Assembly (NCBI RefSeq): GCF_000011645.1
Contig: NC_006270.3
Coordinates: 2,725,501-2,789,500, forward strand
Direction: 5' to 3'
From: Bacillus licheniformis DSM 13 = ATCC 14580
GTDB taxonomy: Bacteria; Bacillota; Bacilli; Bacillales; Bacillaceae
Length of the DNA: 64,000 nt
This document shows positions 7,741 through 16,602 of the stretch, piece by piece (the stretch's first letter is position 1; each line of letters begins with the position of its first letter). The position numbers and the translations under genes were made by a program. The notes under the pieces were generated by a model, which saw nothing but the letters and a program-made list of their open reading frames with translations, was not told the DNA's origin and made no database searches.

Positions 7741-10700
7741 TTACGTTCTTGCAATGCAGTCCGCCTTCACATTATGTTGGGAAACGCCGCCGTCCCATAC
7801 ATCCTTTGCATAGCGCCCTTCTTCTAAAAGTGCGGACAGCCAGCTTTGCGACTCTTCCCGACTCGCACCCTGTACTATGCGATACGCCTCGCACAAAGCT
7901 TGTTCAACAGCTGGAGCCATGCGGCTTCCGTCTCCGCACACATACAGGCGGCCGCCTTCGTTCAACAAGTGAATCAGCAAGGCTGCATCCTCTCTGAGCA
8001 AATCTTGCACATATGTTTTCGGCCGGCCCTCAAGCCGGGAAAACGCTGTATGCAGATGGACGATTCCGTCCTTTTCCGCTTGCTCCAACTCGTCTCGATA
8101 CAGAAAATCTTCGTTCGGACGGCGGCAGCCGAAGTACAAATGCGCTTCACCGAGCTTCACACCGGCATCGCGCTGGATGCGGCGCGCCTGAAGAAATCCG
8201 CGGTAAGGGGCGATTCCGGTGCCCGGCCCGACCATGATCACCGGTGTTTCAGGATCTTCGGGAAGCCGGAAGCCTGACTGAGGCTCTCTGATGAAACACG
8301 AAATCGCGTCTCCCGGCTCAAGGCCGGCGAGATAGTTCGATGCAACTCCCTTATAATGCCCGCGGCCGCTCAACGCCGGGCCACTTACGACAGAGACGGT
8401 GATGCTTGTTTGCCGCGGGTTAAGCTGCGGCGAACTGGAAATCGAATAGTACCTCGGTTTTAGCGGAGGAAGAAGCGCCAGAAAACGGGCGAACGGCAGT
8501 TCACAGGCCGGGTATTGCTCAAGCAGGTCAAGCATTGTCAGCCGCTTATTCAACACTTGATCCTTATAGACGTCATCTTTCAGCAGGTCTTCAAGCTCGC
8601 GCTGATGAGGCGGACAAACAGTATGAGCCGCCAGCTCGCGTATCTGGGCCCTTGTGGCCGGTTCCTGGAGCTCGACGCAATGTTGAAAAAGGTCTTTGAC
8701 ATGAACGGGCCTCTCCAAAGGCAAATGTGATGCTTGATTCCGGCCGCTAATCAGAATTTGTTCATTTCCGTTCAGCCCAAACCGCTGAAAAACGCGGCCA
8801 ATCAGCACTTCGCTGTTTTGCGGTAGCACACCGAGATGGTCTCCCTCCTGATATGCGGCGCCTTCAGGAAGCGATATTTCAATATGCCTTGTGCTTCTCC
8901 CGCTCTTTTCACACTGCAGTTCTCGGTTTGCCGATATCTTCGCTGTGAACACCTGATAAGCTTTAGCCAGCGGCGAAGCCGCAGGTGCGTTTACGAACTC
9001 GACAGATAAGGCTTGCCTGTCTGTTTCTGTTTGATTCGGCTCGGGTTCGGCCAATGAAAATTCGGTTCTTAAAAGCGGCCACAGATCATATTTCCATGAC
9101 TCAAACTGTCCTTCAAAATCATCGCCTGCATCCCCTTCTCCAAGCTTGTGCAGCCTTTGGGCGCCTTTTTTTTCCAATACGCTGTCAATCAGGCGCGGAA
9201 TCCGCTGGTAGGTGCTGGCCCAGCTGCGGTTACCGCAGCCGAATACCGCATATTTGACACCACGCAAATCGTCTGTCTGATCATGCTCAAGCCAATTGAC
9301 AAATTCCTTTGCGCAATCGGGCGGGTTTCCGTTATAGGAAGCCGTCACAATGATAACAGCCCCTTCTGCCGGGATGGCGCCTGCGTATTGATCAAGCTCC
9401 GCCGTCCGGCTGTGAAACCCTTGCTCACGCGCTTCTTCAGCAAGCTCCTTCGCAATCTCTTCGGCTGTGCCGAGATTTGAACCGTAGAGCACAAGAAGAG
9501 GGGTTCCGTGCGTATTTTCCGCCGCCGGTGCGGAAGGCCGTTCTTCCTGCCGTCCGTTCTCTTCAGGCTGAGCGCCCGGCATCGCCGTCATTGCTTCTTT
9601 TTTCCTCGGCCTCACCCGGATTGTGAAACCATCCGGTTTTAATGTCAGCGATTCTTTGATCTTCAATTGGTAGTTTGCATGATCTTCAAGATCAAAGTAC
9701 TGAAGAATCATGCCGAGCACAAGCGTCGCTTCATGAAGGGCGAACTGCATGCCGATGCATGCCCTTTGGCCGTTGCCAAACGGTTTGTATGCGTGCGCCG
9801 GAATGCTGTCCATCTGCTCGAACCGTTCAGGCCGGAATGCCTCGGCATCTTCTCCCCAGACGCTTTGATCTCTGTGCAGTTTTGGGATGAGCACTGTAAC
9901 GCTCTGTCCTTTTGGAATCAAATATTTTCCCCCGATAACCGTTTCTTCTTTTGCATAAAGAGAGAAAGCCGGTGCCGTCGGCCAAAGCCTTATCGATTCA
10001 TTCAAAATCATTCGGATGTATTTCAGCTGCTGAACCTGTTTGTAGGATGGGACGGGATCGGTCAGCACGCGGTCTGCTTCTTCATACGCTTTCTTAAGCT
10101 TATCCGGATGCTTCAGGAGCAGATAGATTGCAAACGATAATAAACCGCTCGTCGTCTCGTGTCCGGCAATCAAAAATGTAATAATTTGATAGCGGATATT
10201 CTCATCATCCAGTTTTTCGCCGGTCTCAGGGTCTTTCGCATGAAGCATAAGCGACAAGAGGTCATTTCCGCTTTCACTCTCGGCCTGCTTCCGGTCAGCG
10301 ATGATCCGGTCAACAAGAGAAAACATCGACTCGACATCGCTGTTAAACCGGCGCTTCGTTTGAATCATCAGCTTATCCTGCAGCGGGAAGCGCTTCGTCT
10401 GTCTCATCGCTTCGCTCAAACCCCGGACCATGCTCTCAATAAACGGATGCTGCCCTTCACGGTAGAAGCTGTTAAAGCGGTAGTTAAACCCGCATAAGCC
10501 GATCGTGTCCAGCGTCAGCCGCGTCATATCGTCCGGCACATCAATGCTTTCATCCTGATTGAGACGGGACCACTTTTGAATGAGCTGGACGGCGATATCC
10601 TGCATCATGGGATGGTATCCCTTCATCGCTTTCTGGCTGAAGCTCGGCAGAAGGATGTTGTGGGCTTTCCGCCAATTGGGTTCTTCCGTCCAGCTTGTAA

Positions 10701-10965
10701 AGAGCCCGTCTCCGCTGAACTCGCGAACTTTCAATAGCCCCTTCCCCATGTTTTTGTCAAAACGGGATTCTTCAGAGACTTCTTTAACCAGTTCATGGCT
10801 GGACACAAAAACCCCAATCGCATCCGCAAACTTAAATTGAAAGATAGGCCCCATCTCATCCGCGATTTTCCAAAGTGACTGGGAGACCCTGTTTTTGTCA
10901 AGCAAAGGCAGGTTGCCGAGCGGCCCGTAAGTTTTAGGGATTGGAATTCCATCTAACTTGTTCAT
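7741..10965 (-). CDS. cypB: Self-sufficient cytochrome P450-NADPH reductase fusion (CYP102A family)
   Basis: A 1074-residue fusion, the P450 BM3 architecture. The P450 domain (1 to about 460) has the I-helix AGHETTS (267-273), the ExxR motif ESIR (323-326) and the heme loop FGNGQRACIG with Cys403. F89 in GDGLFTSW corresponds to BM3 F87. An acidic linker leads to a flavodoxin domain (LYGSNLGTAEEIAKEL), then an FAD/NADPH ferredoxin-reductase module (RYYSISSSPQ, VGPGTGIAPYRGF, CGRDG-like C-terminal strand). These enzymes hydroxylate medium and long fatty acids near the omega end. The loop carrying BM3 R47 and Y51 is two residues shorter here and lacks both. A tail after KDVWDGG extends beyond BM3's end. 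AGAAAGGATGA sets the start at ATG 10965, 34 bp after the TetR gene. Confidence 0.96.
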   Translation of the reverse strand: MNKLDGIPIPKTYGPLGNLPLLDKNRVSQSLWKIADEMGPIFQFKFADAIGVFVSSHELVKEVSEESRFDKNMGKGLLKVREFSGDGLFTSWTEEPNWRKAHNILLPSFSQKAMKGYHPMMQDIAVQLIQKWSRLNQDESIDVPDDMTRLTLDTIGLCGFNYRFNSFYREGQHPFIESMVRGLSEAMRQTKRFPLQDKLMIQTKRRFNSDVESMFSLVDRIIADRKQAESESGNDLLSLMLHAKDPETGEKLDDENIRYQIITFLIAGHETTSGLLSFAIYLLLKHPDKLKKAYEEADRVLTDPVPSYKQVQQLKYIRMILNESIRLWPTAPAFSLYAKEETVIGGKYLIPKGQSVTVLIPKLHRDQSVWGEDAEAFRPERFEQMDSIPAHAYKPFGNGQRACIGMQFALHEATLVLGMILQYFDLEDHANYQLKIKESLTLKPDGFTIRVRPRKKEAMTAMPGAQPEENGRQEERPSAPAAENTHGTPLLVLYGSNLGTAEEIAKELAEEAREQGFHSRTAELDQYAGAIPAEGAVIIVTASYNGNPPDCAKEFVNWLEHDQTDDLRGVKYAVFGCGNRSWASTYQRIPRLIDSVLEKKGAQRLHKLGEGDAGDDFEGQFESWKYDLWPLLRTEFSLAEPEPNQTETDRQALSVEFVNAPAASPLAKAYQVFTAKISANRELQCEKSGRSTRHIEISLPEGAAYQEGDHLGVLPQNSEVLIGRVFQRFGLNGNEQILISGRNQASHLPLERPVHVKDLFQHCVELQEPATRAQIRELAAHTVCPPHQRELEDLLKDDVYKDQVLNKRLTMLDLLEQYPACELPFARFLALLPPLKPRYYSISSSPQLNPRQTSITVSVVSGPALSGRGHYKGVASNYLAGLEPGDAISCFIREPQSGFRLPEDPETPVIMVGPGTGIAPYRGFLQARRIQRDAGVKLGEAHLYFGCRRPNEDFLYRDELEQAEKDGIVHLHTAFSRLEGRPKTYVQDLLREDAALLIHLLNEGGRLYVCGDGSRMAPAVEQALCEAYRIVQGASREESQSWLSALLEEGRYAKDVWDGGVSQHNVKADCIART

Positions 10966-10999
10966 GAAAATCATCCTTTCTGTTTTGGAAAAAAGCATT

Positions 11000-11575
11000 T
11001 CATCCATGATGTTTAACAGCATCCCAGGAACATTCTTCAATCTCCTCCATCAGTTCGGTAGGGTCCTCGAATTCCCCTGCTCTTACCAACTTCTGAATAT
11101 GAACGAACGCTCCGAATACAACAGCCGACAAAATGTGGGAAGGCAAAGGGCGAATCATGCCGGCCGCTTTCCCTTTTTCAAAAAATAAATAGATGAAATC
11201 CAGCAGTTCGTTCAAGACCTCGCGGCTTTTCTCAGTCAAGTAATGAGAGGTCTTGTCAATTTCCAAAAAATACAGCGCATGGATATTTTCCTGAGAAAAC
11301 TCGAAAAGGCAGCGGAAAATGTGCTGAAATTGTTTTTTTATGCCTGCTGAATCTTCAGGATAGCCCTCCTCTATCTTTTCTTTAAATCTCTTCACACTGT
11401 CTTGGAACAAGACGTTTACAAGTGCTTCCTTGCTGTCAAAGTAGCGGTAGATGGTGCCTGCACCGACGTTTGCCTTATCGGCGATCATCGGAATGGTTGC
11501 GGCGTCAAAGCCTCTGTCCGCGAAAAGGACGAGCGAAGCCTCGATAATCTTCTGATATTTGCTTTCCGATTCCAT
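11000..11575 (-). CDS. fatR: TetR-family repressor of the fatty-acid hydroxylase operon (FatR/Bm3R1 type)
   Basis: A 191-residue protein. The N-terminal helix-turn-helix (about 10-55) reads ADRGFDAATIPMIADKANVGAGTIYRYFDSKEALV, shown here only to define the motif boundaries A17-V52. The rest is an all-helical ligand domain. In B. megaterium and B. subtilis the homologous repressor sits first in the P450 operon, binds a palindrome at its own promoter, and is released by unsaturated fatty acids. The same layout is seen here: perfect operator at 11594-11619, GGAGGG ribosome site, ATG 11575, and cypB 34 bp downstream of the stop. Autoregulation and control of cypB are therefore strongly inferred. 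Confidence 0.93.
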   Translation of the reverse strand: MESESKYQKIIEASLVLFADRGFDAATIPMIADKANVGAGTIYRYFDSKEALVNVLFQDSVKRFKEKIEEGYPEDSAGIKKQFQHIFRCLFEFSQENIHALYFLEIDKTSHYLTEKSREVLNELLDFIYLFFEKGKAAGMIRPLPSHILSAVVFGAFVHIQKLVRAGEFEDPTELMEEIEECSWDAVKHHG

Positions 11576-11593
11576 TGATTTTGCCCTCCAAGT

Positions 11594-11619
11594 CAGCGGA
11601 ATGAACGTTCATTCCGCTG
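11594..11619. promoter_or_regulatory. 26-bp perfect palindromic operator for FatR
   Basis: The half-site CAGCGGAATGAAC is followed at once by its exact reverse complement. The core CGGAATGAACGTTCATTCCG matches the known 20-bp operator of Bm3R1 in B. megaterium as I recall it. It lies 18 bp upstream of the fatR start, just before the ribosome site. Confidence 0.93.
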
Positions 11620-11793
11620 TTTCCAATACATTCACTTTTTGACAGAACACCCGAAGATTCCTTTTTTAATATAAAAATTTTTAAGGGAAAATGAAAAAAG
11701 GGATAATAGGACCAATTGGCGATATGAGCTGAAAATCACAAATTGAAAACAGACAGTGCAGATTTAATAATATTCTTATATATTAATTTTGAT

Positions 11794-11828
11794 GAAAAAA
11801 AGAGGAACTGATATGTCATCAGTTCCTC
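11794..11828 (-). terminator. Intrinsic terminator of the subtilase gene
   Basis: On the minus strand, GAGGAACTGAT and ATCAGTTCCTC form an 11-bp stem, followed by a T7 tract. It begins about 10 bp after the protease stop. The rest of 11620-11793 is AT-rich and holds no gene I can support. Confidence 0.9.
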
Positions 11829-11838
11829 CGCTATCGGA

Positions 11839-14800
11839 TTATTTTGCCTTTTTGACTTTTATTTTGCTCACTTTGCTCGTATTGCCGGCTTTATCTTTTG
11901 CAGTGACCGCTAAAACGGTGTTTGCCTTTTGTTTTTTTATTTTGACAAAAAACGCGCCTTTTTTATCGGCCTTGCCGGTTCCGATCGTTTTCTTTCCTGA
12001 TTTGACGATGATGGCGGCGTTCGCTTCTGCTTTCCCCTTAACGGCCGTGCTCTTGTTTGTCACCGGATTCACCTTCGGCGCAGACGGCGGGGTTTTGTCA
12101 AGCACAGTGACGGCTGTCGCTTTGCTGACATTTCCGGCTTTATCCTTTGCTGTTACACCGATGACGGTTCCGGCTTTTTGCCTGCTGATTTTCAGCTTGT
12201 ATTCACCTTTTCCGTTCGCTTTGCCGGAAGCGATCGTCTTTCCTTTAGCTTTTGCGCTGACTTGCGCGTTTGCTTCTGTTTTTCCCTGAATCACCGTACT
12301 TTTATCGGAAACCTGATAAACTTTCGGGGCGCCTGGCGGGATGACGTCAGCCACCGTCATTTTGACATCGCCGCTTTCTCTGTGGTCATCAGCAGATGCG
12401 GAGACATACAAAACGGCATATTCTTTTTGCTTGTTGATTTTCACTTTAAACGCTCCGGATGCATCCGCTTTGCCTTGCGCGATCACTTTTTTGGACGCGT
12501 TTTTCACTTTGATCGTGTAGCCGGCTGCCGTTCTACCCGTTACGGCAGTATCTTTGTTCGTGATGCGTTTGACGGACGGGTTTTTCGGCGCTTTTTCCAC
12601 GACGGTTCTGAGCGAGGTTTCCGCCTGATGGCCCGATGCCGCGACATGAAGAACTTGCCCCGCCTTCTGGGCCGGAATTTTCACTGAAAACGCGCCTGAT
12701 TTTCCGGCCGTGCCCGTCCCCAATACTTGCTTCCCTCGCAAGATTTTGACCGTCACACCGCTTTTGGCTGTGCCTGTCACTGCCGTATGGCGGTTTAAAA
12801 CGGGATGAACCTTCATGTTCAGCTCAAAAACGCTGGCTGCATGAAAAACATTCAGCCTTCCCCACCCGGAGACGAAGTCATATCCGGGAATTTGTGCAGC
12901 CGGTTCTATATCCAGGTCATAATCCGGGTTTGGATTATCCTGCTCTTCAAATGCCACATCTGCTGTCGTCTCGGTCAATAGGCTTGCGATTTGCTTTGGT
13001 TTCAAGGACGGATTCTGTGACAAAAGAAGTCCTGCTGCAGCTGCCACGTGCGGCGCCGCCATCGATGTTCCGCTCATATAAGTGACATTCCCGTCCGGAA
13101 CGAGGCTTGGAATATCGGTTCCCGGCGCCACCATATCGAGACCTTTTCCATAATTGGAGTAGTCCGAGACAAGATCGAGATTATTGGTCGCCCCGACTGA
13201 AAGCGTATATTTCGAAGATGCAGGGTAGGAAATCTCCGATACTCCGTCATTTCCGGTGGCGGCAACGATCGTCACATTTTTAGAAGCCGCATATTTAAGC
13301 GCATATTCCATCACCCGGCTGTATGGCCCGCCAAGACTTAAATTGATGACTTTTGCACCGTGGTCGGCGGCATAGATGATGCCGTTTGCAATCTGTTCCG
13401 TATCTCCACTGCCTGAAGAATCCAGCACTTTGACAGGCAGAATTTTGGCATAAGCATTGATTCCCGCCATCGAAAAATGGTTGTCTTGCGCGGCTGCAAT
13501 GATGCCTGACACGTGTGTGCCGTGGCCATTGTCATCCATCGCATCCGCCGTGCGGCCGACATAGTTATAGCCTTCGTCTTTTTTGACGCTGCCGCTTAAA
13601 TCCGCAAGGGTATGATCAACGCCTGTGTCAACGACGGCGATTACTGTATCTTTCAGCTTTTTGCCTTTCATCAGCTTCTGAAGCTGTTCAAATTGTATGT
13701 CAGCATTCGCAGCACGGTTTTTGCCGTTATTTTTGAGCGACCATTGATATGGATATTGGGTGTCTCTTGACAGTGCTTCATATTGCTGAACCTGTTCGAC
13801 GAATTCCACTTCAGGCATCTTGGCGATCTTGGAGGCTGCCGCCTGATATTGCTTTGCCGCCGCTTTGAATCCGGAAGAACGGCTTTCCTTCATTTCCACA
13901 ACGTACATATCTTTAAATGCCGTTTTGCTTTTACCGAGGGGCTCTAATGCCTGGACGCCGGATGATTGGGCTTTAGATTTGAAAGATCCCGGTTTTTTGC
14001 CTTCTTTCAATTTTACGATGTAACGGTTTTCGGGCGCGCTTGATGAAGCTGTCGCCATCCCCGCTTTTTCAAGCACAGCCGATACTTTGCTGCCTGTTAA
14101 TTGTTCGATGCCGATGTCTTTCGCGACTTGATCCAGCTGTTTTTTCAACGGCTCGGGAACGGACGCGCGAGCTGTTTCGTACAGGCGACTGATCGCTTTT
14201 TGATCATCATTCGTAATCGAGTATGCGCTCACTTGTCCGTTTTTAGCGACATCTGCAAACAGCGGCTTCAGCTGCACCAGGTCTTTGTAGACACTGTCTC
14301 TCATCGATTTGTTAAAGAGCATTTTTGCGCTGATGAATGGAGCTGCTTTATAGTAAAGGGAAGACAGCTCTTTTCCTTTTTCAGTTTTTGAAAGAACTTC
14401 ATCCCTGATCGTTCTTAACTGTTTTAATATGCCCTTGCCTGTTTCCCTTTCGGAAACGCTTAATTCTGCCGGACACTCTTCTTCTGCCTCTTGGATTGAC
14501 GGAGGCAGGGTGACGCCTTCATAGCTGATGGTGTAAGAAATATCTGTAATTGAAGTGGTTTCGTTTTCCTCATCATGGTGATTTTCTACTTTTATGTAGT
14601 AAGGACCTTTCCAGGCAATCGGAAAATCGATTAAAGCAGGATTATTTTCATAGGAGTAGCCGTTGTATCGGTCAAACGTTTGATGACCAGTTGCATTTTC
14701 CAGGCTGGAGTAGACGGAAATGTTCAGCTCTGCATCTGATTTCAATTTGACGCGGAAGTGCGTATAGTTTGCGATTTCCTGATTTGAAGGATTGACTTTA

Positions 14801-14982
14801 TACCAATGCACCTCGTCATCGCTTTGAAACGAAGCTTCAACAGGGGACGCGCTGGTCAATGTGGTTTCGTTATTCGGAACGCTGTCTTCGGCTGCCATTG
14901 TCTTCGGTAAAGGCAGCTGGCCAAAAATTAATGCGGCAAGGAGAAAGAAAACAATTGAACTTTTCACGATCCTTTTGTTCAT
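11839..14982 (-). CDS. Large secreted subtilisin-family serine protease with C-terminal Ig-like/Big modules
   Basis: A 1047-residue exported enzyme. Signal peptide is residues 1-31 (KR..., hydrophobic core, cleavage near MAAED). Residues 35-155 form a PPC-like beta domain. Residues 165-310 form a helical segment, and an I9-type propeptide lies around 318-405. The S8 catalytic domain (410-720) has Asp452 (VVDTGVD), His487 (NGHGTH), oxyanion Asn578 (ATGNDG) and Ser640 (GTSMAAPH). Four tandem modules of about 77 residues (760-1047) follow. Each has a T-V-x-G-x-x core strand, a GTGKA-G-F-VKI turn, and an end such as VTAKDKAGNxSK; they resemble bacterial Ig-like (Big_6) repeats used for wall or polymer attachment. 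CCGGAGG precedes ATG 14982. The target substrate is unknown. Confidence 0.93.
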   Translation of the reverse strand: MNKRIVKSSIVFFLLAALIFGQLPLPKTMAAEDSVPNNETTLTSASPVEASFQSDDEVHWYKVNPSNQEIANYTHFRVKLKSDAELNISVYSSLENATGHQTFDRYNGYSYENNPALIDFPIAWKGPYYIKVENHHDEENETTSITDISYTISYEGVTLPPSIQEAEEECPAELSVSERETGKGILKQLRTIRDEVLSKTEKGKELSSLYYKAAPFISAKMLFNKSMRDSVYKDLVQLKPLFADVAKNGQVSAYSITNDDQKAISRLYETARASVPEPLKKQLDQVAKDIGIEQLTGSKVSAVLEKAGMATASSSAPENRYIVKLKEGKKPGSFKSKAQSSGVQALEPLGKSKTAFKDMYVVEMKESRSSGFKAAAKQYQAAASKIAKMPEVEFVEQVQQYEALSRDTQYPYQWSLKNNGKNRAANADIQFEQLQKLMKGKKLKDTVIAVVDTGVDHTLADLSGSVKKDEGYNYVGRTADAMDDNGHGTHVSGIIAAAQDNHFSMAGINAYAKILPVKVLDSSGSGDTEQIANGIIYAADHGAKVINLSLGGPYSRVMEYALKYAASKNVTIVAATGNDGVSEISYPASSKYTLSVGATNNLDLVSDYSNYGKGLDMVAPGTDIPSLVPDGNVTYMSGTSMAAPHVAAAAGLLLSQNPSLKPKQIASLLTETTADVAFEEQDNPNPDYDLDIEPAAQIPGYDFVSGWGRLNVFHAASVFELNMKVHPVLNRHTAVTGTAKSGVTVKILRGKQVLGTGTAGKSGAFSVKIPAQKAGQVLHVAASGHQAETSLRTVVEKAPKNPSVKRITNKDTAVTGRTAAGYTIKVKNASKKVIAQGKADASGAFKVKINKQKEYAVLYVSASADDHRESGDVKMTVADVIPPGAPKVYQVSDKSTVIQGKTEANAQVSAKAKGKTIASGKANGKGEYKLKISRQKAGTVIGVTAKDKAGNVSKATAVTVLDKTPPSAPKVNPVTNKSTAVKGKAEANAAIIVKSGKKTIGTGKADKKGAFFVKIKKQKANTVLAVTAKDKAGNTSKVSKIKVKKAK

Positions 14983-15111
14983 AAATACCTCCGGAAAATA
15001 TAGTAAAAACGTTCACTTTGATATTAAACCATGTTTGCTATGTTAATGGAATACTTTTCTTTAAAAATCAAAAATATGATATTTAAGATCCAGTTTCAAC
15101 TCTATCAAACA

Positions 15112-15140
15112 TAAAAAATCCCTTCCGTATTGAAAGGGAT
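15112..15140 (-). terminator. Terminator of the methyltransferase gene
   Basis: Minus-strand stem ATCCCTT / AAGGGAT with a 9-nt loop and a following T6 tract, 14 bp beyond the stop codon. Confidence 0.85.
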
Positions 15141-15153
15141 GATCATACAAAGT

Positions 15154-15759
15154 TCATGATTTTACCGCAGAAATGCAGCAGTAATTTTTGTTCATATGTA
15201 CCGTGATGTCTCTGAAATGGCTTTCCTCAAGCAGTTGCTTGATTTGCTCTTCTGAGTATAAGGAAAAGCCTTTTGTTTTTTTCGATTTTTTCATTTGCCC
15301 TTCCAGATGCACAGCGAGAAACAGCGTGCCGTCAACCTGTAAAACACGGTAAATTTCTTTTAATGCCTGTTTGAAATCCGTCCAAAAATAAATGGTGTGG
15401 ACTGAAAATACTTTATGAAAAGAACGATCCGGATAAGGAATTTGTTCGGCATGGCCAAGCTTTAATTCGGCTTTTCCTTCTTCTTTCACATGACGGATTC
15501 GCCGCATTCCCTGCTTGACCATGCTTTTTGATGCGTCTATGCCGCAGGCCTTGCCGCCCTCAAGCATCTCCGCAATCCGATAAAGTGCCGCTCCGCTTCC
15601 CGTTCCGATTTCAAGGATGCGCTCATGCGGACAGATATCCATCAAGTTGATGGTCCATTCGTTTATATCATGATTCCCGTTTTCCATATATGACGCGACC
15701 CATTTCGACAAAATGCCTCTCGGGCTCCGCAATTGTTTTCCAAGCCATTGTTCAAACAC
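15154..15759 (-). CDS. Class I SAM-dependent methyltransferase
   Basis: A 201-residue cytoplasmic protein. Motif I is ILEIGTGSGAALYRIA (about 48-62). Motif II is ACGIDASKSMVKQ, with the acidic residue that binds the SAM ribose. Motif post-II is GHAEQIPYPDRSFHKVFSVHTIYFW, and motif IV is the EIYRVLQVDGTLFLAV region. This arrangement is that of the UbiE/Methyltransf_11 group. The methyl acceptor cannot be inferred, as the gene stands alone. The start is GTG 15759 behind AGGTG; it has its own terminator. Confidence 0.85.
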   Translation of the reverse strand: MFEQWLGKQLRSPRGILSKWVASYMENGNHDINEWTINLMDICPHERILEIGTGSGAALYRIAEMLEGGKACGIDASKSMVKQGMRRIRHVKEEGKAELKLGHAEQIPYPDRSFHKVFSVHTIYFWTDFKQALKEIYRVLQVDGTLFLAVHLEGQMKKSKKTKGFSLYSEEQIKQLLEESHFRDITVHMNKNYCCISAVKS

Positions 15760-15978
15760 GTTAAAACACCTGCTTTAATTCTAATTAGCCCGATTTTTGC
15801 TGCAAATCGTACAAACGGGCCTTTCCCCACTCATATCGGCCAATGAACCGAATATTAAAAGCATTTGCAAAAATAACTGCATTGTTTTGTTACATTCCAT
15901 AACTAGACGGCTTCAGCTTTGAAAAGTTTCGCTTTAAGAAAACTGTTTTTTTAATGAATTGGTCTATCCGCCCTTTCC

Positions 15979-16003
15979 ACAACTTAATCCCATGCATAGT
16001 ATA
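15979..16003 (+). promoter_or_regulatory. Possible SigK-type promoter of the YjcZ-family gene
   Basis: CATAGTATA at 15995-16003 fits the SigK -10 consensus CATAnnnTA exactly. An AC at 15979-15980 lies 14 nt before it, slightly closer than the usual 15-16. The downstream gene family is sporulation-linked, which supports mother-cell expression. The remainder of 15760-15978 shows only AT-rich promoter-like sequence. Confidence 0.4.
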
Positions 16004-16035
16004 TATGGAATTTTCACTAAAAGGTGGTGCTATTT

Positions 16036-16185
16036 ATGGGCTTTGGTTACGGCGGCGGATGCTGCGGCGGCTGGGGTGGCTACCCTGGCGGATACGGCGG
16101 CGGATACGGCTATGGAGGCGGATTCGCGCTTGTTGTGGTTCTATTCATTCTTTTAATTATCATCGGCGCTTGTTACGTCTGCTAA
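16036..16185 (+). CDS. YjcZ-family small glycine-rich sporulation protein
   Basis: A 49-residue protein missed by length-limited gene callers. It starts MGFGYGGGCCGGWGGYPGGY, continues with glycine/tyrosine repeats, and ends in one transmembrane segment FALVVVLFILLIIIGACYVC. This is the exact layout of the YjcZ/YhcX family, whose members are made during sporulation. AAGGTGGTG lies 6 nt before ATG 16036, and a hairpin terminator follows the stop at 16185. The cysteine pair CC and the final C could be cross-linked or acylated, but that is speculation. Confidence 0.9.
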   Translation: MGFGYGGGCCGGWGGYPGGYGGGYGYGGGFALVVVLFILLIIIGACYVC

Positions 16186-16194
16186 ATGAACAGG

Positions 16195-16216
16195 AGGGGG
16201 GCTTTAAAGCTCCCCT
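16195..16216 (+). terminator. Terminator after the YjcZ-family gene
   Basis: Stem AGGGGGGCTTT / AAAGCTCCCCT with one G-T pair, directly followed by TTCATTTT. Confidence 0.75.
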
Positions 16217-16281
16217 TTCATTTTGCCATTTAGTTTGTTCAAATGAAAAAGAGCAGAAAACAAACCGTTTTCTGCTCTTTC

Positions 16282-16569
16282 TCAATAATACCAATAATGC
16301 GGCCAATACCCGAAGTGGCGCACCATCTCCATTCTTTGGCGCCGGTACGGATTACCGTATCCGTGCTTGAAAGAATGGGGCATCGATGTATACCCGTGGC
16401 CGATAAAAGGCATTCTGCCGTTTTTCTGCATGCTTTTCACCTGCATTCCTTGAATTGCTTGCTTCATATTATGCAGAAAAGCGGAGATGCGGAACTCGTT
16501 TTGCCCCGGCTAAACCTGGTCCTTCTCCCGAGTGTAATGTGCCAACAGTTCCCTTCTATAAATCATCAT
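16282..16569 (-). pseudogene. Small basic His/Tyr-rich protein gene interrupted by an in-frame amber codon
   Basis: A consensus AGGAGGAGATC lies before ATGATG at 16569. The frame reads MMIYRRELLAHYTREKDQV, then TAG, then continues open in the same frame as PGQNEFRISAFLHNMKQAIQ to a TGA at 16282. The downstream part is unusual (PFIGHGYTSMPHSFKHGYG, then RRQRMEMVRHFGYWPHYWYY), rich in Tyr, His, Met and Arg. A single C-to-T change (CAG to TAG) explains the stop. The gene begins 33 bp after yrzI on the same strand, so the two are probably co-transcribed. Alternatives are a 19-residue peptide gene, stop readthrough, or internal initiation at a later ATG. I do not recognise the family; the composition recalls spore-coat proteins. 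Confidence 0.6.
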
Positions 16570-16602
16570 GATCTCCTCCTTTATTTTTTTTCGCGCTTTA
16601 AG

